Below, piece after piece: positions 42,740 to 52,275 of a DNA stretch of 64,000 bases; position 1 is the stretch's first letter; every line of letters begins with the position of its first letter. Where the stretch lies: positions 124,001-188,000 of the forward strand of contig WNNJ02001053.1 of assembly GCA_012934845.2 (NCBI GenBank), given 5' to 3'. The notes beneath the pieces are model-generated. The model had not been told where the DNA came from, ran no database searches, and saw only the letters and a program-made list of their open reading frames with translations. The position numbers and the translations under genes are program-made. The DNA is from Pomphorhynchus laevis (Eukaryota; Acanthocephala; Palaeacanthocephala; Echinorhynchida; Pomphorhynchidae).

Positions 42740-43235
42740 TATTTGTTCAATAAATCAAAAATTAATTAACGACTATGATAGGCTAAGTTGTATAATAGAC
42801 AGTTATTGTAATACAAAATACTATAATCGTACAATAAATGTTAATAATAACAATAGAAAATATACATTAACCATAAACTTCATTAATAAATGTATAGATA
42901 ACATAAATATAGCCGGACTTTTAAATAATTCTAAAAGTAAAGAAATAATAGGGTCAGATTTAAGTAAATATATTCCTAAAATAAGGTATAAACTCCTACC
43001 ACCATTAGGACGAAAAATTTGTAATTATAATAAAGAATTAAAATCAATATGTAACGATAATATTAGAAACATAATGGAAACAGAATGCAATTGCAAAAGT
43101 CTTAATTTTAATAAAATAAATGAACATATGTGCACTCATAATCTAGAAATAATTGGAAATAGTGAAATAAGAAAATGCTATAAAAAGGGTATAAATATAA
43201 ATTATTTTTGTTTTTTAAAAAAACAAAATGATTAA
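42740..43235 (+). pseudogene. PLE-A N-terminal region
   Basis: An open reading of about 165 codons, very Asn/Ile/Lys-rich: LINDYDRLSCIID, LPPLGRKICNYNKELKSIC, ETECNCKSLNFNKINEHMCT, NLEIIGNSEIRKCYKKGIN. The CxC, then H-x-C/H and NLEII.N..IRK pattern resembles the Cys-rich segment preceding the RT in one branch of Penelope-like elements, where it reads C.C...F....H..TGDL.II.N..LR. No GIY-YIG domain precedes it in the visible sequence. The copy ends before the RT. It is fused at its 5' side to reversed LINE-G sequence. Confidence 0.65.
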
Positions 43236-43349
43236 ATATTTTTATATATCACTATACTCGTACAGAAATGGTTCCCGCAAATGGGCCTGAAATTCACGAA
43301 ACTATAATTTAGGTTTAGATGTAATAAAATTTTTGAATATTTATTATTT
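43236..43349. other. AT-rich spacer
   Basis: Short spacer between PLE-A and LINE-C fragments; nothing recognised. Confidence 0.4.
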
Positions 43350-43660
43350 TCTTCTTAATCTTGCTGCGCGAAGAAATGCTGACACAGAGCGTGCAATCTC
43401 AAAGGCAAAATCGCGTTTAATTTTAACGACTATTCAGAATATGCCCAGGTTGGCAGGTTGGATGTTTTGATGGCAATTAGCGTTATTAGCGTCTCAGCTT
43501 CTTTGCCGAGTCCTCCGGATGTTGAAAAAATCAGTGGCGAGAACGAAGCGCGTTCAACCGCACCTACTCGTTCGGCATATTTGTTCTTTTTGCGACTCTC
43601 ATTGTATTTAAAAACGGAATCGGGTTCATGAGAGCGGATGAGCGTGCCCTTAGAAACTAT
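43350..43660 (-). pseudogene. LINE-C C-terminal fragment
   Basis: Reading leftward from 43655: TLIRSHEPDSVFKYNESRKK, KYAERVGAVERASFSPLIFS, TSGGLGKEAETLITL, stop, then a frame with KRDFAFEIARSVSAFLRAAR. This is the K..YAERV..VE.ASF.PL.FSTSGG.G.EA tail with the following R.S.SAFLR block of YLDD-type LINEs. It is the longest version of this tail in the window and overlaps no other ORF. Confidence 0.75.
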
Positions 43661-43759
43661 AAAACTATAAAAATATAAAACTATACCTATATTATAGTGT
43701 AATCCAAGAAATAAAATATTTTATGATTAAAATGATTAAATACATTACTTTAACAATAA

Positions 43760-44065
43760 AAATAAAATTTGCGATTCGAGAGTAGTACCAGCTCTATTTC
43801 CTTCTTGGACGTCTTGGTCAAGAGACACGATAGCAGCGTCATTACATCAGTGTTCAGAAAACCAGGTATTTATTGGTGCCCGCCACCTTGGCACACACAT
43901 ATGTCAGATCGCTACAAAATATCTACTGCGATTTCTTTGTTGACACGACCGGCTCTTATTTGCTCATCTAAACGAACCGCTTTTTACGAACAAATGACCG
44001 TAAAGAAAAAACTAACACAAAGAGGATACCCAAAATGGGCAATCATTATGGCTGAAAAACAGTAA
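43760..44065 (+). pseudogene. PLE-P reverse transcriptase C-terminal part
   Basis: 98 codons are open: SISFLDVLVKRHDSSVITSV, FRKPG, then a segment with SDRYKISTAISLLTRP, followed by KRTAFYEQ and LTQRGYPKW. The order FLD......  ..V.RKP......RA....  E.......L..NGYP matches the RT thumb region of Penelope proteins that precedes the nuclease. A stop after MAEKQ and a short frame break separate it from the GIY-YIG ORF. The RT catalytic core is missing. Confidence 0.8.
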
Positions 44066-44085
44066 AAAAACTCCTACGTTGTCGC

Positions 44086-44622
44086 ATGAACTTATCTAAC
44101 CCTGATGAGGTTAGAACAAACACAGTCCCAAGTCTGACCTCGTATATTGGCACTACCTTTATCAACAACCCGTGCAGCAGATCACTACAAAACGATCTAA
44201 AGCGCTCAGGATTGACGAATATTCGAATTTACCACAAAAGATGTTGCACTTTATCTGGGATGTTCAAAAAGAAACCAAAATTGTCCCCTGTAAGTGGCGT
44301 ATACCGCATTCCTTGCCAAGATTGTGACGCGGGTTATGTAGGACAAACCCGACAAACATTCTCCAAGCGCATTTATCAGCATCAATATGCGCTAAAACGG
44401 GGTGACTCCTCGTCTGCCATTGTCAACCACGTCCTATCGACCGATCATGGGATTGACTTTGGAAAAGCTAAGATTATCTGTGTTGAAAACAACTTGCAAC
44501 GTCGTCTTATAAAAGAATCAATTTTAATAAATTCCGAAGCGAATCCGATGGCAGGAATTAAGTCTAACTGGTCACTACGATTACCAGTATCGCATGAAAT
44601 TGTGGACGGTATCACGTAAACG
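44086..44622 (+). pseudogene. PLE-P GIY-YIG endonuclease domain
   Basis: 177 codons are open and end in a stop at 44620. They hold a connector (SLTSYIGTTFI, NPCSRSLQNDLKRSGL), then the nuclease: VYRIPCQDCDAGYVGQTRQT (VYRI for GIY, CxxC, YVG for YIG), FSKRIYQHQYALKRGDSSSA (catalytic-type Arg and QH), IVNHVLSTDHGIDFG, and an RRLIKESILI helix with the conserved Glu, then NPMAG. This nuclease nicks target DNA for Penelope insertion. The domain looks intact, but the missing RT core makes the element defective. It is the best GIY-YIG domain in the window. Confidence 0.85.
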
Positions 44623-44703
44623 AATGGACTTCTTCCGTGGTATTCCTAGTATAAAACTTGTATATTTGTACTGTCATTTTAATTCTGTTTGATTTTTTTA
44701 AAT

Positions 44704-44735
44704 CTGTTGACAAGGACCGTTTGGTCGAAAGCTCC
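44704..44735 (+). ncRNA. hammerhead-like motif in PLE-P 3' region
   Basis: About 80 nt after the PLE-P stop: CTGTTGACAAGGACC, loop GTTT, GGTC (44723-44726), GAAAGCTC. GACC/GGTC form stem II in front of GAAA; the CUGANGA box is degenerate. Its place just after a Penelope nuclease matches known hammerhead-type motifs of these elements. Probably inactive. Confidence 0.45.
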
Positions 44736-44770
44736 AACAAAAACGTTTCAAACTTTTTCGCAAGTCTATA

Positions 44771-44922
44771 ATGAGTGATCGATACAACAATCTAATCAAA
44801 GACTTGCACGCAACTATGTCTAATGAAATAAATGCTTACTTTAGTAAGCTGATTAATAGTAAAAGCTTAAATACATCAAAGATAAACATTTGGAAAACTT
44901 ATATATTAGACAAATTTAGAGA
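44771..44922 (+). pseudogene. PLE-A linker region before the RT (part 1)
   Basis: Opens MSDRYNNLIKDLHATMSNEI and runs to NIWKTYILDKFRD. The W....I...FR end resumes at 45195 beyond a LINE-C insertion, so both belong to one PLE-A copy leading into the RT at 45.6 kb. Confidence 0.5.
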
Positions 44923-45194
44923 TGCCCAGTCCATCAATCTTAACCGGTAGAGAAGACTGGAGCCATGCAGAATCGTCGATAGGCAAGTTGAGGATGCCCT
45001 GCAAAGTCTCGCAAAGCACAAGTCGTACTACCCCCATACATTGCTTCGAAAGCAAGGTGCGCATCGGAGTAGATAATTTAATCGTGGGATGTTGAATGTT
45101 TCGTAGCATTAAAATAGCGTCGTGCCTGGACAATTTCACCAGGCGAGAGCGGAGCTTCTGGAGCTTATAAATGGATTCTTATATATTATATATT
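44923..45194 (-). mobile_element. LINE-C fragment inserted in PLE-A, flanked by 25-bp repeats
   Basis: The minus strand encodes SRHDAILMLRNIQHPTI, ETLQGILNLPIDDSAWLQSS and LPVKIDGLGISKFV, the W.Q..LPVK..GLGI block following the RT in YLDD-type LINEs (compare SWRQASLPVPFNGLGIRSS at 52.9 kb). It is flanked by cttatatattaga-aaa-tt repeats (44898-44922 and 45195-45219, 25 bp with two differences), as expected for a target-site duplication. Both ends of the element are missing. Confidence 0.65.
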
Positions 45195-45350
45195 CTTATA
45201 TATTAGATAAAATTAGAGAAAAAATGAAAATAACAACAATTATAAAAGGAAAGATCAAATTAATAAATATATGTATAAATAACTTACTAAATTAAAGCAT
45301 AACTATATAATAACAACTATTGATAAAGCAAGTAATAACTTTGTCTTAAA
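45195..45350 (+). pseudogene. PLE-A linker region (part 2)
   Basis: Continues the PLE-A copy after the LINE-C insertion and reaches taaattaaagcataactat...ttgtctt (45288-45347), the start of the RT finger block. The same 60 bp occurs again at 45664-45723, where the RT goes on. Confidence 0.5.
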
Positions 45351-45663
45351 AGAAACTGTGTCTCAAACGGGCACTTAAAAGTGCCCATTTTAATACAACT
45401 CGCACGAATTTAAAATTCTATAGTCTTTTGAATTTACGAGTTCAATAGTATATTATCCTGAAAATCGTTGAATTCGACGAATTAAACAATTATCATCCAC
45501 ACAAGCTGTGTGGAGTTTTCTAATGATGCAGTAACATAAAATATCTGTTTTGATTAAAAAAACGAGATACGTTCGTTTCGTATATACACACAGACCATTG
45601 TTTTTGCATAGTGGATGATGCAGTGAATTTGAAACGATATGTAAAGATTTCTAGAAACAGCTC
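45348..45663. mobile_element. 316-bp insertion of unknown type between 60-bp direct repeats
   Basis: The sequence between two copies of a 60-bp PLE-A segment (one mismatch) is not PLE-A. It holds a perfect hairpin (gggcactt, aa, aagtgccc at 45369-45386). It encodes nothing recognisable. The long flanking duplication could be an insertion duplication or recombination between two PLE-A copies. Confidence 0.5.
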
Positions 45664-46850
45664 TAAATTAAAGCATAACTATATAATAACAACTATTGAT
45701 AAAGGAAGTAATAACTTTGTCTTCATATGCAAAAAGCTTTATTATGATATAATAAAAGAGGTTAATTCCAATGATTTAAATGTAAATCAAACATATGAAC
45801 GCAGTGAGTTAAATTTAGAAACAATTATTACAAGTCACTGTTCAAAATGGATAAAAAGGGTATAAAGGTTGAATCAGATAATAAAACTATACCTATATTA
45901 CATTGGAATCCCAAATTACATAAAAATCCAATAAAACCTAGGTTCATATGTAGTGCGTTTAAATGTACATTAAAACCACTTTCTGCCTATATGAATAAAA
46001 TACTTAAAGTAATAAGAGCACACTTTAAAAAGTATTGTAGGGTAATCGAAATTAATACTGGTATAAAACACTATTTCAGTATTAATTCTACAAAAGAATT
46101 TTTAGAACAGACAAAAGGAATAAATTTTCAGAAATATAAATACATACGATTTTAGTACGCTTTATACAAATCTAGATTTAGCAGATATTAAAGAAGCGTT
46201 AGTAAAATTAATTAATAGCAGATAAATTAATTTAGCAGATATTATAGATGTATAAAAAAATTAACTAATTTTATATTCGAAAAAATATACATATATATGT
46301 TATAATAATTATAACGCCTATCTAACAAAAATTAAACCATCAAATAAATATAAATATATGGATAAAATTGAATTAATAGAATCCTTAAATATTTTGATAA
46401 ATCAAAATTATTTAAAAGTAGGGACATCTATATTTAGACAAGTAAAAGGTGTTCTAATGGGTGGTAATAGTAGCCCAATTATAGCTGACTTATTTTTAAG
46501 CTTTATAAAAGATGGATTTGTTCATAACTGTGTAAAAACTAAATCTAAACAATATAAATATATAAAATATATGTTTCGATATATTGATGATATATGTGTA
46601 TTTAATTCTAATATATTTTATTCAATTAGTGAGCACATTTATCCAGAAAGGCTTATTCTTAACAAAACCAATATTAATGATAAAGAAGGTGTATATCTAG
46701 ATATGAACATTAAATTAACATTAACTAAAACTACTGTTAATTTATATCGTAAAGATGACATATTTAAATTTACAAGAAACATTTTTGCATGAGCATTCGT
46801 GCATACCATAAAATATAAAATATAATACATTAAATAATGAAATTTTAATA
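45640..46850 (+). pseudogene. PLE-A reverse transcriptase, near-complete
   Basis: The most complete RT of the family. In order: NYIITTIDKGSNNFVFICKK (finger block corresponding to DKA.NN..VVCK), IPILHWNPKLHKNPIKPRFI (the PKLHK..  ..R.I Penelope signature, 45890-45950), KHYFSINSTKEFLEQTKGIN, a frame break at about 46140, LYTNLDLADIKEALVKLIN, stops around 46200-46260, then MDKIELIESLNILI, VKGVLMGGNSSPIIADL (P-to-L change in GVPMGG) and YIDDICVF (about 46575), ending NLYRKDDIFKFTRNIFA. Two frame breaks near 45860 and 46140 and a 50-bp disturbed stretch disable it. The C-terminus beyond HEHS is cut. Confidence 0.85.
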
Positions 46851-46955
46851 TAGCGTTTTATATATACAAGTTTTTTAATAAGATCTCTTTAACAAACTTT
46901 AACTTTACATACTTTTTATATAAAACAATTTATGAACAATTTTTGAAATTGAAGA

Positions 46956-48205
46956 TTAGAGCTCTTCGTTTGTATGCACACTTAAGGATCCCGTATGCTC
47001 GTCGTGGTTTGACGCCTTTCCAAAACCGCCGTGTCCGGAATCAACGACATCCGTGGGGTCCACAGCACTCATATCCTCAAAGTCTTTGTCATCGCCGTCA
47101 TCCGAAATATTATCATCTGTGGGCTTTCCCGACTCACGCATTTTCTCCATTTCTTTGTCGTCGATCTTTTTCTTAACAGTTCGCTTATTCTTTGACGTCT
47201 CAACTATGACGTCCGCCGCCTGTATCGCCAAATCAACATCGTCAGTGATCAGGAAGTCACTAAAAATCGTGCCTGACTTGACTTGCCACACGTCGATCCC
47301 AATTAAACAAATGTCCTTGAATATTCCTATCGTATGATCCTCGACATACTCCGGGTTGGGAATTTGTTTTGCAATCCAGGGTCTCCTGTAGTCGGGATTA
47401 TCAATAGTACGCGTCACCCATTTGCCCATGTATGCTGAGTTCGTTTTCATTGGGGCGGACCTGTCACCGTCGAGGGTCCCCTTTAGTCGGGATTATCAAT
47501 AGTACGCGGCACCCATTTGCCCATGTATGCTGGGTTTGTTTTCATTGGGGCGGACCAGTCACCGTCGGAAGTTTGTCGTTGGATCAGCAATCCGCTCTCG
47601 GTCATCCCAATTTGACGGCTTGGCATCAGACGGGTATGTGATTTCGCGGGGTTGCGGAATTGGCAAGTCGTCGGTTAAATTTCCCGATTGAACGGACTCG
47701 TTGTCGATCCTTACTTCGTATGACCGATTAGACGCATAGAGATGCAACGTGTAAACGTGCGTGAACACGTCGTCCTTGCACTTAGGGCTCGATTTACAAT
47801 TAGAGTTTGTGCCATTGTGATTAATGATAACGTGCACGATTCGCTTCTGAAGACCAGAGATATCGGGACCAAACATGATGTAATATGGTGTAGAGTCTGT
47901 AAGCGTTTCCTTGCTGGTTTCTGATCGGAATAGCTTCACGTAACCGCCTCCGCAATCAATACTTTGTTCGAATGCCACCGAAAATTGTACGATGAGATCG
48001 TGATCCTCAGTGCTGGCATGAGTCGCAAACCGTTTAGACATCCAATAAAAACGGGCATTTTCAGTTGTTTTCAGTCTGATAGACTTTGATTCATTTGAGT
48101 ACTTCTTTGTGGCAACTACAAATTTGCCTTGTGGCTTGTCCGGCTTTGAAGGGATAACCCATTCTTTCAGCGGACCATCGCCATCGAATGAATCTTTGAA
48201 ATAGA
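46956..48205 (-). pseudogene. calreticulin-like gene copy (disabled)
   Basis: Homology starts with VYFKDSFDGDGPLKEWVIPS (about 48205) and runs through ENARFYWMSKRF, DCGGGYVKLF, YYIMFGPDISG, VHVIINHNG, CKDDVFTHVYTL, YEVRIDN and AKPSNWDDRERIADPT (P-domain type-1 repeat), then GKWV.RTIDNPDYR, IPNPEYVED and IDVWQVKSGTIFSDFLITDD, an acidic tail and terminal NEEL, a KDEL-like ER retrieval signal. Both lectin-domain cysteines (DCGGG and KCKDD) remain. Calreticulin is a lumenal ER lectin chaperone. No signal peptide is present. A 95-bp tandem duplication in the P-domain (period seen at 47401 and 47496) is not a multiple of three, and the reading frame shifts after TTNFRR, with a stop in the first unit. 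No introns appear in this part. A diverged functional paralogue with an intron at the break cannot be fully excluded. Confidence 0.85.
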
Positions 48206-48480
48206 CCAGTCCACTCGTCAAATCCGGACTCCAATTGAAATAGGGAAGCCAAAGCTCGCCGGAGATCGAATGCATTCGCAAGTGTCGTCTGCACAGTGCG
48301 GCTATGTTCAGCCCAGCTCCAAAGCCAATATCATTTCTTTGACAAGTCTGTATCGACTCTAGATGTTGTTTTTGATCATCATATATCAGACTGGATGAAG
48401 TCATTTCAATTAGATTAAGAAGTTTGATTGACGGGGAATTCGTATCGTCGTAGGCTGGATGCACTACGGTACTCGTCCTT
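48206..48480 (-). other. unassigned open segment joining LINE-C1 and the calreticulin-like copy
   Basis: About 95 codons stay open in the frame shared by the LINE end (48689-48490) and calreticulin. The text (SPSIKLLNLIEMTSSSLIYD and so on) matches nothing I recognise. It may be LINE 3' UTR or calreticulin intron or leader that happens to be open. Confidence 0.4.
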
Positions 48481-51305
48481 AATTCCTTATCCAGAAGAGG
48501 TCGCCTAATATCGTCCAAGCTCTTAAGTATTGATTTCGCGTTACTTCGCATGAGGGCTATTGAAGCTCGCTGAAACAACTGTGATACCGCCTTGGAGTGT
48601 GGAACACCGTTTCGCTGTGACATGGACCGGGATATATTCCAAATCAGTTTATCTCTAGTGCTGTTCCACCCTCCGTAGGGTTCGATCACTGCTGCCGCGA
48701 AGCTTTAACCACTGTCCTCCATATTGCGCCTATATTTCCTATCTTTAATGGATACCGCATATTTGTTAGCTGCATATGCGGGGATGCGTGCTGCCATTTT
48801 GACGACTTAAATTTTTGTGGATTCGTCACCGCAAAATCTACAGCTTGTGGGGGATTGCCATAAAAGAGAATGTCCGCTGGCCTTTCGCGTAAGTTTCTTA
48901 TAAGATGAGGTACTTCGCGGGCTACTCTTATACCAGCAGAGGTAGCAGCTTGGAATATGGTGTCTTGAATACATGCTGGATGCCAGGAAATCCACTAAAT
49001 TGACAAGTTAAAGCGTGGTAACCGTACTTATCTGCAGGTCTTAGACAACGTCTACATCGGTAATCATCACAGTGAAATGGCAAGCCTAACCAAAGGTGTA
49101 GTAAAGCACAGAATTCATTTGGGGCCAAGCATATACCAGTTATCTTGCTGGGTACAGCCTGCAACCACGAGCATGCGTGTAGGCACGATACTGCGAAAAG
49201 TCTCAACGCATTAAATGAGTCTGATGTCATTATAAGGGTTTCTCTGGTTCGGTCATTAATAAATTTCGAAAGATAAGCTTGTCTACTGCGCAGCTTATCT
49301 ACATTGTCGTCTGGAGGTACTTTAATAGATGCCATTGCGTTCACGTAACCAGGAAATGAGTTAGGATCAAGCGACAAACGATCTGCAAACATATAAACCC
49401 CGGCAACGAAAGCCGGTGCAGAGTGCTGCTTACAACTGCGTAAACCCATTCCACCCAGTTTCAGAGGTAAGCAGGCTTGTTGCCATGACTTGAAGTTAGT
49501 TTGGACTGCTGTAATTGCGATAAACAGAGCCCTGATCGAACTATCGAACAACCGAAAAAACTCTTCGCCAAAAACCGGATCAAATGTGCGCATGATATGA
49601 TTGACGCGGCTGGTGGACGCACATGAGCGCAATAAGGTAAAGGTAATTTGCGGGTCTGGCAACAATTCCAGCCTTTATAGATCGCGCTGAAGTGGTGGAA
49701 GAATATTTTCAATTACAAAGTCGGAGCAAAACTCTTCCGACCTCACTGGAACCCCGATAAGAGAGAAACCGCCAGTTGAATTTATGTTTGACACGCATGA
49801 ACATATTTCCTTGATTGTAGTTGTCGACTCCGCGAGCCAGTTAACTGTCATTCTAATGTCAGAAAAATCCGTTGAAATGAAGAGGAGAAATTCAGATACA
49901 GCAGCTGTATTATCCGCCACGATTCCATCATCCAAGTACCATTGATTGAAGAATATACCATCGACACCACTAATAGAAACTATTATGGATTGTATTGCGA
50001 GGCAAAATAGAAAAGGTCCGAGGGGATCGCCCTGTTGAACACCGCACGCCGATTGAAGAGGTTCCAATTGACCGAACCGTAGACAGGAATTCTGGCCGTA
50101 ACACAAACGAACCCAATTTGAGATTTCAGGGTAATATTTGTCAACAACATTAATGATAGACACGCGATCAATGTTGTTGAATGCGTTTATTAGATCTAGT
50201 TTTACCCAAACCCAGTCTTTATCTTCCCGATGAAGATTTTCTAACCGTCTGGCCTGTTGCAAGATCTGCTCCATACCGTTTGGGAAAGCAACTCTAAGCT
50301 GGTAAGGAAGAAGAGTATCTGCAAAACGCTGCCGGAGCTTAATGCATACACATTTCGAACATAAGCGGCGCAAAGTTTCTCCTACAGCGATGGGACGAAT
50401 CTCTCCATCTGGCTTTACTAGTGCTAAAAGATTAGCACTCGCTAATAACTGTTCGACATCAACAGGCATCAGTATAGCGACCATGTGGTTAACTAGAAGG
50501 GTGAGCTTATTTAGTAGGATACCGTGATCAACTGACATCATATCACGAAGATGTTCTGCGAGCAATCTCAGGCATCCAGGCGACGTTGCGGGGAAAATGA
50601 AAGAATAACAGCCTCAACGGTATCAGAATCCACTGACAAAGGCAAACAAATAGGCGGAGAATGTACCTGTTGATGAACACGGCCGTTGGGATGCAACGGC
50701 ATTAATGCCTCTCGCGTAACATTAGATGTTTCACAAATTCCATCTGAGGTGAGTCGTCGCATGGCTTTTCTGTAGTTTCCGCCCCTTACAAGTTCGATAA
50801 CCTTTATGCAGAGCGATTGACGGATGAAGAGTTTCGAGAATATGGGGATTTACTCTGATTCAGCAGATCACTCAAACACTCATTCACCTTTCCATTAGCA
50901 AACCATTCCAGTCGTTGGACAATTCTAGATCCGATGTGAGCTCGACCCTTAATCTGTCCTGTTGATGAGCACAGGCATAATTTGGGGAAGCATAGCAGAA
51001 GCGCCCAATCGTAAACAGTCCGTGGGCAGAGGGCTTTGTTGATCAAACCAGACAACAACTCAGATGCTTGGCGTCTTACGTTCCAAGGTATTCGCTTGAT
51101 TGTGGTAGTGGGCATTTGCCAAACTTTGCGCAGAAGAACGATTGGATCCATGACGTCATTGTCGCAACTGTGAATATTGGTCGAATACACAGAGTTGTTC
51201 TTAACTGTCGTTAGACTGGGTAGAGTAGAGGGCAATGAGGTCGACGACGTGGGAGCAGTCGGAAGCTGTCCGGAACTCAAGCAACGCATATCAATTGGAC
51301 CGTGC
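48481..51305 (-). pseudogene. LINE-C1: YLDD-type non-LTR retrotransposon, 5'-truncated
   Basis: Blocks in order along the minus strand: RIPWNVRRQASELLSGLI and YDWALLLCFPKLCLCS (51170-50970), a linker, then 296 open codons (50565-49675) with VKPDGEIRPIAVGETLRRLC, VWVKLDLINAFNNIDR (motif A), ACGVQQGDPLGPFLFCL (motif B) and QWYLDDGIVADN (motif C). After a frame change: SWQQACLPLKLGGMGLRSC, LAPNEFCALLHLWLGLPF, a Cys/His knuckle (CRRCLRPADKYGYHALTC), NLRERPADILFYGN, and a GGW...LFQRASIALMRSNA end near 48540. The YLDD active site and the C..C.....G.HAL.C knuckle define this LINE type. Frame changes at about 49670, 48930 and 50765 inactivate it. A PLE-A RT fragment truncates its 5' end at about 51305. 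Confidence 0.85.
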
Positions 51306-51855
51306 ACCCAAGGCTTTCTAAATAAATGTGCTCACTAATTGAATAAAAATTATTAGAATTAAATACACATATATCATCAATGTATCGAAACATATATTTC
51401 ATATATTTATATTGTTTAGATTTAGTTTTTACACAGTTATGAACAAATTCATATTCTTTAAAGCCTAGAAACAAGTCAGCTATAATTGGGCTACTATTAC
51501 CACCCATTGGAACACCTTTTACTTGTCTAAATATAGATGTCCCTACTTTTAAATAATTTTGATTTATCAAAATATTTAAGGATTCTATTAATTCAATTTT
51601 ATCCATATATTTATATTTATTTGATGGTTTAATTTTTGTTAGATAGGCGTTATAATTATTATAACATATATATGTATATCTTTTTCCGAATATAAGATTA
51701 ATTAATTTTACTAACGCTTCTTTAATATCTACTAAACCTAGATTTGTATAAAGAGTACTAAAATCGTATGTATTTATATTTTGAAAATTTATTCCTTTTG
51801 TCTGTTCTAAAAATTCTTTTGTAGAATTAATACTGAAATACTGTTTTACCATCAA
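51277..51855 (-). pseudogene. PLE-A reverse transcriptase core (longest intact stretch)
   Basis: 192 open codons: NSTKEFLEQTKGINFQNINT, YDFSTLYTNLG (D31, motif A), IKEALVKLINLIFGK, MDKIELIESLNILI, RQVKGVPMGGNSSPIIADLF (residues 110-129, motif B), YIDDICVF (158-165, motif C). All three catalytic palm motifs are uninterrupted, making this the best reference for the family. About 12 residues after the PLE-A homology ends (SEHIYLESL) the frame reads into LINE-C1 sequence, so the last residues are fusion product. It points head-to-head with the 3' end at 51860-52016. Confidence 0.9.
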
Positions 51856-51857
51856 AC

Positions 51858-52016
51858 AGAAAATAATAATATATATAAATCAACACAATAATATAAAGAA
51901 TAAATTTAAACTATTAAGTGGCAAATTTTTATGGATGGATAATAAATAATATACTTTGTATTAGAATAAGATACTAGATAGTTATTTAAGAGGAAATACA
52001 TCATTAGAATGTATGT
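51858..52016 (+). pseudogene. PLE-A C-terminal end, inverted relative to the RT core
   Basis: The plus strand encodes NQHNNIKNKFKLLSGKFLWM..K up to the stop near 51950, followed by the 3' leader into the terminal repeat. The RT core on its left is on the minus strand, so two pieces of PLE-A sit back to back, an inverted arrangement common for Penelope insertions. The junction is near 51856. Confidence 0.75.
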
Positions 52017-52275
52017 GGCCCCGCTGCTATGTTGGGTAGAGGAGTTAGGGGCCGAAACCTGATAGCATTGCAGTTCCTCCTGATGACCTCTAATTCTTAT
52101 TCTCATACAACGTCTGTTATTTATTAGTCAATTCATAAAAATGACGTTTAATTTAAATTTAAATTTTTATTTTAATTGGATATAAATTATAAAAAATCTT
52201 ATAACAATTATTTATTTTATTTTTTAATTATTAAATTTTGATTTAGCATTATTATGTTTTTGTTTTTTTTGTAAT
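52017..52275 (+). repeat. PLE-A terminal repeat, copy 5, with tail
   Basis: GGCCCCG 52017-52023, CTGCTATG 52024-52031, GGGGCC 52048-52053, GAAAC 52054-52058, CATTGCAG 52066-52073 (one mismatch in stem 2), CTGATGA at 52080-52086, then the tail to about 52255 (ttgatttagcattattatg). It directly follows the PLE-A stop codon in sense orientation and confirms the 3' position of the block. Confidence 0.85.

Noticed and set aside
47385-47575. Natural P-domain repeats of calreticulin
   Set aside because: The copies are nearly identical at DNA level, the period is 95 bp (not a multiple of three) and a stop is created.
52017-52075. HDV-like ribozyme (double pseudoknot beginning at GG)
   Set aside because: The interleaved stems fit P1 and P2, but no P3 hairpin, P4 or convincing J4/2 cytosine could be placed.
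52017-52120. Canonical hammerhead ribozyme in the PLE-A terminal block (GAAAC and CTGATGA present)
   Set aside because: The order is GAAAC then CTGATGA, the possible stem II leaves two unpaired C residues before GAAAC, and no stem I or cleavage strand adjoins the boxes.
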